Shown: piece by piece, positions 1 to 11,514 of the stretch
Numbering within the stretch: the stretch's first letter is position 1
How the letters are laid out: each line of letters opens with the position of its first letter
NCBI RefSeq assembly: GCF_027744825.2
Contig: NC_071335.1
Span: forward strand, 10,951,001-11,015,000
Origin: Synchiropus splendidus
Lineage: Eukaryota > Chordata > Actinopteri > Syngnathiformes > Callionymidae
DNA: 64,000 bases
Direction: 5' to 3'
Program-made: the position numbers and the translations under genes
Notes under the pieces: generated by a model
What the model saw: the letters and a program-made list of their open reading frames with translations, nothing else
What the model was told of the DNA's origin: nothing
Database searches by the model: none

Positions 1-3000
1 ACTAAAGTTTGCACATGCCACTTGGACCCCAGAAGGACTGGACTAGATGGGGACAACAGCATATGGGATTTGAGACATGAAATCTACGTCTCACGACGGA
101 AGCTAGTGATCATCAATTGAATCAACGTCGAACTCTCCCCCATTGCTTCCTGGTTTCTGTCGGACCGCTTCAATTGGCTACATTCCGTTCTGAGTCAGGA
201 CCAGTGTTCTCTGACAACACTCAACACCTTTAACACTTCAGATCATCAGGACACTCTTAACACAACTCAGACCACAGGACTGTCTTATATGATAACCTGA
301 CCATAGACAAGATAATCAGGCCTCCTTGGTCAGGAACTGCTTTGTTACGGGCTATGACAATGTTATAACCTGTATTGCAGAGAAAGAAATACAAAACATT
401 ATGTCTGTTATGGTAAAAAGAAATCTATTTAAATGACTGTACTGTCTGTTCATTACAACTTACTAAAGCAGCGTGCTTTGGGCTTCATAACTGACTCAGC
501 CAAAGGACTCAAAGACACTCTGCATCACTGACTACTTTTTCACTGAAACATTGATATCTCAATATTGTCACCTTACCAACCTCATTCTTGCTTTTGCTAT
601 TGATGTTGCCCATTTGCCTCAACACAACTCGGCTTGTTCAGCTTCAGAGAAACTGTAAAAACATATTGACAGTATCTTGGTTGGAGGTCATTGCGCTGTG
701 GGCAGAACCAGAGCATGTGGTCACCGCACAACTGTTGCATTCACCGAACAAAGCCTGTCGCTGCAGCACGAGCGGGTGTTCTCTTTCTCTAATTACTCCT
801 GGCATTCATCCACCGCTCTGTTTGACTTCATTGTGAGATGGAGGTGTTCTCTCCTCAGTGACGTCTGATCAATGACTCAGCCATGGTGCATATTGCCATT
901 AATATTGTCTTTCTACACCTGCCGGGACAGACTATACTCTGGTGTTCACAACACTGACAGCAGTTACGACCACATGGCTACTGCACAGTTCCACGGCACT
1001 CACTCTCCTGACTGACTTGTGCACTTACAAAATGCTAATCCATTATAAGATCAACAGCGTGAGCCATGTGTCTTTCAAAATTCACATACGACTGGTAGAA
1101 TTCAGGGCCCAAGAGGTTCCGAGTTCAACTAACAAAACTCCAGCGATGAGGAAACTTGTGGGGTAGGAGCGGTTGTTTCCATCTGAAACTGGACCTTGAC
1201 CACTTCTTAAAATGCCAAGTACATTTTAAATGCTGGGGGAGGAAATCTCCCCATATACCATTTGACCCATGGTCACCAACTGTGGCGAGAAAGAACAAGT
1301 GGCTAAAGTCTTCGTCTCAGGGTTGCTTGACTTTTCCTTACAATGAAGACTCAAGGTAGAACCGCCACTCTTGGGGTAGCTTGGGCATCTTATCAGACGG
1401 CCTCCCTCGTGAGCTGCTTCTGGCATGTCTAACTGGGAACCCGAGTCAGTGTCTCTTAGTTGGCCTGGGAACGCCTTGGAATTCCCAAAATGAGCAGCAG
1501 GAGGTTTCAGGGGAGACTAAATTTCCCTGCCTGCAGTCCCCACGCCCTGACCTTGGATAGGATGGACACATGGAATTTTAGGATCCAATCTTGAATTGAT
1601 AGTTTTGCGAATGAGTTCAACGCTTGCGGATAATCGAGGCAGAAGCTGAGTTGCTCGAAAACATAAACATCAAAGGGGATTCCTGAACTAGAAACACAGA
1701 TGCTCAATTCAGTCGTAGCAGGAGTTTGTTCAGCATAGTAAAAAAATAAAAACAAGATACCGGAGGTATGTCATAATCCACATTTGTGCTTTCACTGAGA
1801 CGACAGAAAGTGTCATCTATTTTACTCAACCAATTCTCACACGCACGGCATAATATACTGTTGTTTGCAAGTGGTCTGTGGCGTCGTCAGCTGACCCTGA
1901 AGGCAGCCTTCCACGTTGCATGTTGACGCATTGGAGTTTCGATGAGCAGACAAAGCCTGCATCAAAATGTCATGATCCGGGTGGGCGGGTCAGACGAAAC
2001 AATCGGAGCAGTGCCTCCTATACCCCCCCCAAAATAAACAACTAAACCAAAAAAAAAGAAAAACAAAATAAAATGACTGGAATGCAGTCAATCTGGAGGC
2101 GATCTGACAGAGAAACAAGGAAGCATCGGAGGAGTTTTGACATTTATTGAATACTATAAAGTTTTTATTTTGATGAGGAGTGAATCTCTTACCAACCTGT
2201 AGCTCACCTGCCTGGTCACCTGTTTCCTCATAAATCCAACCGGATGTGCGACTTTATTTCTGCGAGTTAATAGTTATGATCTTTTTTCCATTAAAAACAA
2301 GCTGAAAACCACCATCATCATGTTTGTATGTATGATGCATTATGCAAACACGAATGTGGTTCCGAAGTTTTCTTTTACTTTTAATGTGTTGGATCACGTG
2401 ATAACTTTTAATCTTTAACAAAGAGATCGCTATTTTGAAGGCTTTTCATTTAGGCCATGGCGGTGCGCTCCAATTGTTTCCATGTAGTGGAAACTATTAA
2501 TGAATATTAGCACAAGGCAGCTCTGCTTCTAGCTTCAAAATACAACCACTGACTCGCAACACAGGAGACAGAGCGGTTTTCTTCTTGAAGCAGTAACATT
2601 CACACGCAAATTCCACTCCATCCTCTATCACTTTTTAAGAATTTTCCAGATCGATTCTTGACATTTGTAATCTCCACTTGGGAGCCTGTTTTGAACAGTA
2701 GGTTAACATGCATTGTTGGTTATTAGCTTGCATTGAAATGCATGTAGAACTCTGCTGGGCGTATAAGATGAGTTCAGATTGAAACAGGGATTTTATGAAA
2801 GATATGGACGTGAGTTAAAACAAATGAATAATATTCAGGGGTGCAAACATGACAAAAAATTATCTGACCTTTTTAAAAAAAAAAAAAAAGACAGGGCAGT
2901 TGTTTTTCTTCTAAAATGGCCTGGAGCTATTTTAGTCCTCCGCAATCAACGTCACAGTTCATGCACAGGCATGGGAGCTGAAGCTTTCCTCTCAACGTGA

Positions 3001-4335
3001 AAGTTCCCTGAACACTGGAACGGAGAGACAGTGAAAACCCACACTTCCAAAATAATTGTGTTACTTAAAACACTGTCGGTGAGAGTACATCTGCTAACTT
3101 CAAGTATTAAGAAATGCTCACTTGATTTGCAGAATTAGGTCAAAGGAAAGAAACGAGTCAAATCTCACTGTTGGAGTTATTTGTGGTATCCAAGTAATGT
3201 CTTTGAGTCAAGTCAATTACCTCTGCACCCCAGTGGGAATCTGTGAGGCCTCTCTAATCTCCCTGTGAAGTCCTCAGCACGAGAGGCCCACAAGGAGTTT
3301 GAACATTATTGGAGACAAGTTTGTTTCCAATATTTCACGTGTTGTGCAGTTGCCCTGTTGTTGACTGAAAAGTCAAGTCCTTCAAGCAGCCTTCTACATG
3401 CACAGCCCATCAATATTCAGGTCTATTGTGAAGTAGCCCAGCAGAGGTACAACTGTTGAAATGATCTTACTTCAACCTGCCGTGTAATACAAGGCTAAAA
3501 CTGGGACAGGCCTTCCCAGCGTCCTCTGCCTCACAACACAAACTCACCCAGGATTCCATCAATATTTATCTCACTCGCTTTTCCAAGTCATATGCACCAC
3601 ATTATCCCAGCAGAAAGACTATGTTTTCAATGCATAGTTAAAAAATACCTACGGTTCTTATAGTATTTTCATTTGCATACTAGCGTTACTTCGCTTTGTC
3701 TCAATAGCTGTCGCTGCTGAACTGGTGTATGTAGAATTGACTGTTTGGTTCCATGGTGTGCTGTCAGGTAGACTAGCTCAACATTAAGATAACATCAGTT
3801 TTAGGGTCATCCATCAGTCAAGGCTGTCGCCGGGAATCGATTAGCGCATTTGTTGGGGACAATTGTAATGGGTGATTTGAATCTTATGAAGTCGTCATCA
3901 CCCTCTGTAGAGACGCTTTCACTGTTAATAGGAGTGAGATTCCCATGTTACACTGGCAACTGTTCTTCATGCGTTTCACCCAGTAGCTTGGAAGGGTTGT
4001 TCCCACCAGCTCTGAAATACCATAATATTTAGTCACCAGTCACAGGAACATTGTTTTTAATGTGTGGTTTCACTCTACTCTGTGTGCTTTAAAATCAAAG
4101 TTGCCATTTTAGCTAGTTTTGAATGGAGCAGGAGCAGCGGAAGGAAGTGAATGATGAACATTCAAAACCGTCCTAAAGCCACACACCACCAATATTTAAT
4201 CACTCTCAACTTTTTCCATTTCTTCAAATCTCCCTGAGGGAGTTAATAAAATGTGGAGCATGGATCATTTCAGGTAATATTTGTGTTAATAGTTCCTCCA
4301 GCATCAACTGACTCAGTAAGAAGCATCAAAGTTAC
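1..4335 (-). other. pcdh7: Intron 2 of pcdh7 (partial) or region downstream of exon 2
   Basis: The sequence below the GTAAC donor at 4335 should be intronic. I looked for the transmembrane and cytoplasmic exon of the gene (expected order GDPSYE, SKQR, then a valine/isoleucine-rich membrane span) and did not find it, so the intron is probably at least 4.3 kb and runs beyond the window edge. Scanning was by eye and a small exon could be missed. The stretch is AT-rich, with short A runs (2876-2889, 2046-2063) and one copy of the dispersed repeat at 1827-1955. Open frames here are short and match nothing I know. Confidence 0.65.
1827..1955. repeat. Dispersed palindromic repeat family, copy 1 (diverged, left half)
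   Basis: Matches the left half of the family: CAACCAATTCTCACACGCAC, CGGCATAATATACTG, AAGGCAGCCTTCCACGTTGC and TGTTGACGCATTGGAGTTTC. It lies in the presumed intron 2 of pcdh7. The inverted second arm is not evident. Confidence 0.6.
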
Positions 4336-5509
4336 CTGTGCATCCACCAGGGTAGCGTTGATCAAGGTCTCATTGATGAAGACGTGGACGAGGGCCGTGG
4401 CACACAGCGATGGGATCCCACTGTCGTTCACCCTGATGACAAGACGGTGCAGACCTCTGTGGCGGCGCTCCAGGGGTTCCGCTAGTGTGATCACTCCATT
4501 AGTGTGGCCAATCTCAAACAGCCTGAATGGGTTTCCTCCGACCAGGGCATAATGAAGGTCAGCATTTGGGCCAGTGTCCGAGTCTATGGCGGTTACAGTC
4601 CTCACGATGGTGCGGGCGCTGCTGGCGGGTGGAAGGAGGGTGTAGGAATCGTTGGCTGGAGACGTAATCGAGGGAGCGTTGTCGTTCTCATCTGTGACAA
4701 ACAGCGAGACGGTGGCGGTGGCAGTTTTGCGTGGCTCTCCTCCATCAACAGCTCGGACGCGGAAGGTGTAAGTGGAACGCTTTTCGCGGTCAAAGGACAA
4801 GGTGGAGAAGATGGTCCCTGTGTTGTTTTCTATTGAGAATACTTCCTGCCGCTCTTTCTCTCCATTTTCTGCCGGCACTCTCTCCGCTGTCTTCCCATCG
4901 ACTCCATCCAGCTCTACAAACAGACTGAGCTCAGCGTTCTCTCCCTCATCAGCATCGGTCACGGTGACCATTCCAACCGGGCTGTTGGCGAGCAGGTTCT
5001 CTTTGACGTAGAACGTAAACAGTTCCTGAACAAACTTTGGCGCGTTGTCATTGCGGTCAGTGACTTGAACCACAACTGTCGCGGAGCTCTGTAGAGCTGG
5101 CGTGCCCTTGTCTTTGGCGATGACGCGTAGTTCGTACCTCTCCCGCTGTTCCCTATCCAGAACGCCAGACGCACGGATATCTCCATTATCTGGGTCGATG
5201 TAAAACGGGGAGTTGGCTGCAGGGTCAAGAGAATACGCTATCTCGGCATTTTTACCACTATCCGAATCTGTGGCGACTACAGTCAGGACCCTTTCACCCG
5301 GGGAGTTGTTCTCAGCAAAGTGGACCTCCATGAGACTTTGAGCAAAGTTTGGAGCATGGTCATTGATGTCGACCACTCGCACCATCAGGGAGCTGTTGCT
5401 GGATAGACTGGGGCTTCCTGAGTCCACGGCCACGATGGTGACGCTGTACTCTTTGGTTAGCTCGTAGTCAAGCAGGGCAGAGGTGTGCAAAAAGTACTTC
5501 TTCTTGTTT
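4336..5509 (-). CDS. pcdh7: Protocadherin-7, coding exon 2 (second half of EC4, EC5-EC7)
   Basis: Continues the pcdh7 ectodomain from residue 466 to 857. The acceptor is TTCCACAG, with the exon starting AAACAAGAAGAAG. Joining to exon 1 restores Arg466 and gives AFDR-NKKKYFLHTS, which matches the continuous vertebrate protein at this place. EC4 closes with DINDH (513-517), EC5 with DRNDN (617-621), EC6 with DENDN (739-743). EC7 runs from about 745 and ends in ALVHVFINETLINATLVDAQ, just ahead of the expected transmembrane segment. DREQ/DRE motifs, the LFVTDENDNAP block and VGGNPFRLFEIG are strongly PCDH7-like. EC6 has an extra charged stretch at about 667-686 that I do not recall in the mammalian protein. 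The exon ends with a whole codon, CAG, followed by GTAAC (phase 0 donor). The membrane segment and tail are not in this window, so the gene is 3'-partial here. Confidence 0.92.
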
Positions 5510-6185
5510 CTGTGGAATGAATAACAAAAACAAAGACTTAATTCCAATAATTTATGTTAAAACTAGGGGGTTAATAGCAGACTAAATTACAAATGATAAT
5601 AATTAAACAGATAATGATTCATAGATTCCAGAGATTCTTTGTGTTAATTTACTCTACAAAACACATTGGAGCAGACAATTTAAAAATGCCAGTTGAACTC
5701 ATGAAAATGAGTGTAATAAGATGAGCTTAAAATCACAATCTTCTATGTCACTGCAATAATCCCAACTTGTATAGAAATATAGTAATGAGACACCAGCTTC
5801 AAAATGTCTGGGTGAAGTAACAATAAAACTGTATCTAGCTGGTGACCTTGTCAGGTTGATTTTTTTTTTCATTTTGGGTAATGGCTTATCAAAGAATGAG
5901 TCAAACCCAGAGCAGTTGAGAGCTAGAGCATTACATTATGCAGCTATTCTGGCATCCAGGGTCAACTGCCATCACATGAAACGCAGGAGGACATCTTGCC
6001 TGCCCATCAGTGGGCACATATGAAAGGAAACTGTGGGCTGTCAAAGTATTCTCCACAGTCACATTTGCACCAGGGATTGAAGACTGAGTGTGTTTCTGTA
6101 TTAGTTATTGAACTAGACAATCTTTTAAGTATAATGACGGATTGTTTTGGACACCATAAGTCTTGGATTAAAGAGGAGGTCTTAC
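5510..6185 (-). other. pcdh7: Intron 1 of pcdh7, interrupting EC4
   Basis: A 676-bp intron with GTAAG at 6185-6181 and TTCCACAG ending at 5510. Both flanking coding segments align to adjacent parts of one vertebrate protocadherin, so the junction is well supported. The first in-frame stop is TAA, formed within the donor itself (AGG TAA), so unspliced RNA would stop right after exon 1. The body is AT-rich and non-coding, with nothing recognisable as a repeat. Confidence 0.88.
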
Positions 6186-7582
6186 CTATCAAAAGCTTCA
6201 TCAGCAGGTAAAGGTGGGAGGGCTGTTTCTCCTGCTGGCTTCAGTGTGAATGGAACATCTCCTACGACGGTGCAGGTCACTGCTCCGTTCTCTCCCTGGT
6301 CTCGGTCTGACACCTGCACCAGGGCCACAGGCGTGTCCACCAGGACGTTCTCTGGTACCAAGGCTGCTCCATCTCGGACAGGAATCCGACCAATCTTCCT
6401 GATCTCTACCACTGGGACATTGTCGTTTTCGTCACGGACCGCCAGAATGACCGTGGTCCGGTCAGAGCGGGGAGGCTGACCTCTGTCTCGGGCCATCACT
6501 GTGAACCGAAGCTGAGCCACTTCTTCTCTGTCGATCCTGTGCAGAACACTCAACCATCCCGTGGCTTCGTCCAGCCTCAAGAGTCTCCTGACGGATTCAG
6601 TGGCAGCGCCAAGGACGTACTCTACTTGGCCGTTGACGCCAATGTCGCGGTCCGCAGCCCTGACTTGGAGAACCGGGGTACCAGGAGGGGCGTTTTCGGC
6701 CATTTCTGCCTCATACGTGGATTTTTCAAACTGAGGGCTGTTGTCATTCACATCTGTGATGGAGACTCGCAGCAGCGCTTGAGAAGAGCGAGGGGGGTTC
6801 CCTCCATCTCTAACTTTAAGGATCAACTCATACGAGTCCTTCTGCTCTCTATCTAATGTGCCTTTCACAATGAGCTGAGGTTGCTTCTCTCCGTCTGGTA
6901 TGTCTGCTACTTGAAGCTCAAAGACACTGCTCCTGGCTCCAACACTCATATCTCCGCTTCTTCCCCTTCTGTCTCCAAGTCCAGCCATAGGGCTTCCTCC
7001 CGCCGCACGCCTCGCTGAGGTTGAGGTTGCGCCACCTTCCTGGATCAACTCGTAACGGTCAATGCCATTTCGACCAAAATCCCGATCCGTGGCAGTGGGC
7101 AGCAGATAAAGCGTCCCTATTGGACGGTTCTCCTCAACTGAGAGCTGGAGGACAGGCGACGGAAACGACGGCGTGTTGTCGTTGATATCTGTGATGACCA
7201 CGCGACCTTCGAACAAGTCTACCCAACTCTGCAGGGGTCCGATCACCGACACCTCGAAGTCCAAGAAGCACTCGTTTTCATCAAAAATCATCTGGCACTG
7301 GGGCAGCTTCTCTCTGTCGATGCGCCTCTGGCTTGTGGTAAGCTCCCCGGTCACATTGTCAATCTTGAAGAACTCGGAGCCGCTCTCCAGGGCAAAGGTC
7401 ACATCCCCATTGCCTGTACCTGCAGTGAGACCCAGGTCGGCGGCCACGTTGCCGATCTTGACGTCAGGGGGTCCCTCCTCTGCAACTCGGTACCTCAGAG
7501 CTGAGTCTGCACCGGGTAGCTGAGTCAGCAGCTGCAGAATCAAGACCAGGAGGCTGAGAGCCTCTGCACTAAGACTCCGCAT
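6186..7582 (-). CDS. pcdh7: Protocadherin-7, coding exon 1 (signal peptide, EC1-EC3, first half of EC4)
   Basis: Encodes residues 1-465 plus two bases of codon 466 of a delta-1 protocadherin, a calcium-dependent homophilic adhesion protein of the cell surface. The start is the ATG at 7582, with G at -3. The open frame extends upstream only to a TTG and has no other ATG. A hydrophobic signal peptide (about residues 1-28, LLVLILQLL core) precedes the mature LRYRVAEEGPPD. Calcium motifs close the repeats: DINDN at 132-136 (EC1), DVNDN at 277-281 (EC2), DENDN at 384-388 (EC3). Diagnostic PCDH7 stretches are CQMIFDENECFLDFEVSVIG (96-115), ATESVRRLLRLDE (327-339) and VEIRKIGRIP (392-401). EC2 carries a low-complexity Gly/Arg/Ser insert at about 183-217, where mammalian PCDH7 has a Gly-rich insert. 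The exon ends GAT-AG before GTAAG, phase 2. PCDH1 is the nearest alternative but matches less well. The sequence does not tell pcdh7a from pcdh7b. Confidence 0.93.
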
Positions 7583-8800
7583 GGCTCCCCTCCTCTGGTA
7601 ATTCCCTTCCTGTTTCACCGAGTCTCCCGGCGTGGGCACTTCTATCCTCCTTTGATAAGAGTCACCGAGAGCAGACAAAAAGCTTCCGAGTGAAGTTTTA
7701 TTCAACTTCTACTATAGCGCGGCTCACAGGACGTCGCGAGGAGAAGTGAACGTCCATGATGCTCAGTAAAATGTCCACATGGAGCAGCATCTGTTTAACG
7801 GTCCGGTCAGTCGCTTATTCGTTTTCAAGAAAAATCCCAGTCACATTCGGGACAGCGCTTTTTTTCCTCCCGTGTTTCTCAGTCAAAACTGCAATGCAGC
7901 ACCACAACACAAAAGAGGGTTAAAAAAAAGGGACAACGCTCTTCGATTGATTTTTCTTTTTAGAATAACATCCGTGGAAAGCGATATACAGCACAAGAGA
8001 GCAGTTTTTCTTTCTTTCTTTTTTCACAAAAAAAAGTCTCCGCCGCTGGTTCTTACCTTAGCGCCGGTTTTCCCGCAGTGGAGAAACGTGCCAAGATTCC
8101 GCCACTAAGTTCTCACAACTATAGTTCCTGATCGCGGCAGGGAAGAGTGGACTAGCGACAGCTTTCTCCGAGGCGTAAACAAAAACAGACGCCGGGATTC
8201 ATCAGCAGCAGTTATTCCTGTGAAGCGCATGTGCTCGGTGATGGACCGAGTCTGGATGCGTCTTTCTCCAAGAGTCCCGCATTCTCTCTCTCTCTCTCTC
8301 TCTCCTCAACATGCGCCTCCTCCTCCTCCTCTTCTTCCTGTTTTCCCCTCCTCTCACCTGCACTACTCGGGACTGATGCTGCAGTCTTTCTCTCGCCTCC
8401 TCCTCTCTGCGGCTGCAACACTTCCACGGCCACGCAACCGGATCGCTGAGCTGTAACGGGAGAGACAGCAGAGGCGGTGTTGGGTCGCCGTCAGTGTGTA
8501 TGTCGGTTAGCAGGGACAGACCTCACCCCCTACTCCTGTCATAGAGGGAGATGAACTGGCTTCGTCCTGACAGCTCCTGCTGGGAGTGTATCTTTATTCA
8601 CATATTCTGACAGAGGACAAAGGAGGCGAGGAAGAGTGGTCCCGGCTTGAAGAGTCAGTTTTTATGCTGGCGCAGCGTTTTCCGCGGGGCAAGTGCGCAA
8701 GGGCTCAATGAAATCACACATTCAGATTCCACTTCCTACTATTAATGAAACATTCAACTGCCATTCAGCCCCTGATCTCGCAGCACAAGCTGCCGCGTGT
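7583..8800 (-). promoter_or_regulatory. pcdh7: 5' UTR and probable promoter region of pcdh7
   Basis: Sequence immediately upstream of the pcdh7 start codon. It has more CG dinucleotides than the surrounding DNA, especially at about 8050-8900, and a CT-repeat tract at 8283-8305, both usual for the 5' end of a vertebrate developmental gene. I see no clear TATA box on the minus strand. A good splice-donor match (TAAG then GTAAGA) lies at 8057/8056 on the minus strand and could end a non-coding first exon, but I found no convincing acceptor between it and 7582. The transcription start is not determined. Short plus-strand open frames here are not genes. Confidence 0.5.
8283..8305. repeat. (CT)n microsatellite
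   Basis: About 11 CT units upstream of pcdh7, followed by further pyrimidine-rich sequence with CTCCTCCTCCT repeats. It lies within the presumed promoter or 5' UTR, where on the minus strand it reads as a GA tract. Confidence 0.9.
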
Positions 8801-9827
8801 CAGTCCCCGCTGACGAGGGGTGGATGTTTTCGGACAGAAGAGCGCATTGCAGCATCGGTCTGCTGAACAGGATCAGTGCTGCAAAGTACTTTGCGCGCCT
8901 TATTTCCATGTCACCTCAGTTCACACCGCATGCACATGACCCCACTGTAGCGTCATGGGGTTCCCTTAATGATCCTGCGGAGACTAGGAGCTCACCTGCG
9001 TGAGGTGAAACATCTCTTGGTCACCTTCATGATTATAATGGGTGAGACTGGAATGATCAGGAAGACAAAGGACAAGCAGTGACGGAACTGTCTTTGTGAA
9101 GAAGGGCAGAGCTCCATCATCAGGCAGAGGCTCATAGTAGAGCAGCCTGCTTCCTCTCTTGTGCAACCTGGAGGTGACCAGGAACACGGAGAGTACGACT
9201 GACCAGGCAAAGTAAAGAAATCCCTGACATCAAATAAAAAAAAAAAAACAGAAATCAGAAGGTCTTAGGTTACTTTGGCTTTGACCTCACAAGGTTACAG
9301 GTAAAAGCCCTCATGTGGCCTGCAGCTGCACCAGCTCTGATGGACAGCCTCGTATCCATCTCTAGTCAGGATCACAGTAATTCTGGTAAATTCGTTTTGA
9401 AAAAGAAGTTCAGGGTCAGTCTGCAACCCGCAACCTTGATCTGAGCTATGACCCTGAAAGTGTGTCACAATCATCAATAGTTGAAGGACTTTCAGCGTAA
9501 ACAATTTAGAGTTAAGGATGATGAGCGGGCCAGTGTCCAAGCAATGATGTCATTGTTGCTGCGAGTTTGGGAACTAAGTCTTTCAATAGTGAGCTGCCAC
9601 CAAATCCACCCAACTATTCAGATGGGATTCCCCACATGCAAACATGCATTCTTTGCCGCTGACTCAGCATCTTGAGGCTCTCGGCATGAAAATCAGTCCG
9701 CGAATCCTGCACGAATCATAAGAATCTCTCATCTTTCCAACAGAGGGAAATCCTCCTTCTTTTGATAAACTAGAGTGACAGAGAGTCCAGAGGAGAAAAC
9801 ACACTGTTACGCCTCTGCACTGAACAC
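8801..9827. other. Intergenic, no gene seen
   Basis: Single-copy-looking sequence upstream of pcdh7 with an A run at 9235-9249. Short open frames on both strands have no recognisable domains. Some of it could still be distal promoter. Confidence 0.5.
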
Positions 9828-10945
9828 CAGTGTTGCCACAGTCACAATAAAAAAGTAATCCAACCACTGTTTACTCCATTAAAAACTCACTTTACTGATC
9901 CCTTAATTTAAAGGTAAGTAAGATTACACGTTACTTTATTGCCCTCATTGCATATAGAAAATTTCTGAGGCAATTTTGAGGTTATGTTTCTACATTTAAG
10001 CTTATAAACTGTTGGCCTGGTCACTGTATTCACACACTGGACCTAAAATACCCCCAAAACATAAATGAATGAGTTTGAAAAAAAAAACAACTTCTCTTCC
10101 TGTGACAGCCACAATTATGAACCTTTTTAATGAAATGCAAATGCAAAGTGTCCACATCCATTTGCAAAATAGTAATATCCATAACAAGACATTTAAAAAG
10201 GCAGGAAATGCCCCAGGTGTTTTTGACAAAGTCCCTGTCCACTACAAGATTCAGGTATACAATGCCTCAGTGTGTCACGTCTCCTGTTGATCACCTGAAG
10301 GCAGTAGCTCCACTAAAGCAATGGCTGGAGTGACTCTGCGCTTAGTAACGCTGGAAAAACAATGTATTTTCAACTTTTGAGAGAAGGTAGAGCAGCATCA
10401 GTGAAATTTCTTCCTGCACCCAACATTACTCAAATAATCCATACAAGTGTGGATGGTTTCATTAATCATAAGTTTAAGTATAATTATCATTTTACTCAGC
10501 GTATGAGGGTGAAAACTGAGCGTCTAGTTTTGAGTCTGCACTTTCAACACCTTTTTTTACTTTATTTAATCAGTAATTTCTGCACATTCGTGGACCATGT
10601 AGGTAATAGTAGTAGAGTTGGGAGAGTTAGGGTCGTAACACTGTCATCTGTTGCCGATACCAGTAGCTAGAAACACACAACCCTCTCCTCAATCCTCTGG
10701 TGTTTACACGTATGTGCTATTTGCTACGTTGTTGGCAGCTTGACACGTTGGCTGAAAATGTGACTGACGTGTCCTGCACATGACCTCATGCCCCAAGATG
10801 CAGCAGATGATAGCAAATATAAATGTCAATAGGAAAGTAACGCTCAGTGACTTGGATACTGTAAGTAACATTAGTTACATAGCACCGTAGATTACTTATT
10901 AGTGAAGTGGTTACTCTGTAGCGTGTTACTGTAGCGGCATCACTG
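9828..10945. mobile_element. Non-autonomous hAT-like DNA transposon, about 1.1 kb
   Basis: The left end reads CAGTGTTGCCACAG and the right end, read inward from 10945, CAGTGATGCCGCTACAG, giving imperfect terminal inverted repeats. The subterminal sequence is rich in GTAAC/GTTAC words (right side 10830-10930), typical of a common fish repeat with these ends. The 8-bp flanks are CTGAACAC (9820-9827) and TTGAACAA (10946-10953), agreeing at six of eight positions, as expected of an aged hAT target-site duplication. There is no transposase frame; open frames inside are at most about 100 codons and unrecognised. Orientation is arbitrary. Confidence 0.65.
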
Positions 10946-11470
10946 TTGAACAAATCCTAACCAGCTCAAGTGTTTCAGGTGGTGTGAAGGATTCATAGTC
11001 GTGGTATGGAACTGAACCTTCATGCAGAAGCTGAGATCTGCAATGTTCATTTAAGGAACATAATCAACCGCCAAACTCTAACCCAAAGTTAAATCCTTCA
11101 GGTTCACCATTGTAGCATTTTTCGTCCTGTGATTTAGCACATAAAAAATGCTTTTTTTTTTTTTTTTTTTTTAAACCGGCTGCACCCAATACAAATGACA
11201 GCCGGACATTTTGAGAAATGTTAATTGGTTTTGTGAGCGCTGATGAAACCTCGGGGCAAGATTGTGGCCGCTGCTTAATTTAGGGGGTCAGACAAGTTTA
11301 CTTTAAGTTGATTCATTAAATAGAATGGGAAAAAAAAATGTAATACATTTCATCTGCCTCCTCAAGTATTCTGTTAAACGCAAGCCATTAAGATATAATT
11401 GAGCGTGAATCCTCTTTCATCAGCAAATGAACTGCAGTTTTAATTTGCATATTGAACGGAAAGTGAACCA

Positions 11471-11514
<44 letters not shown>

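Noticed and set aside
4253..5011. Plus-strand frames over pcdh7 exon 2
   Set aside because: Shadows of the minus-strand protocadherin coding sequence.
7583..7705. N-terminal extension of the protocadherin frame to 7705
   Set aside because: The frame begins at TTG, not ATG, and has no ATG before 7582. The ATG at 7582 is followed at once by a good signal peptide.
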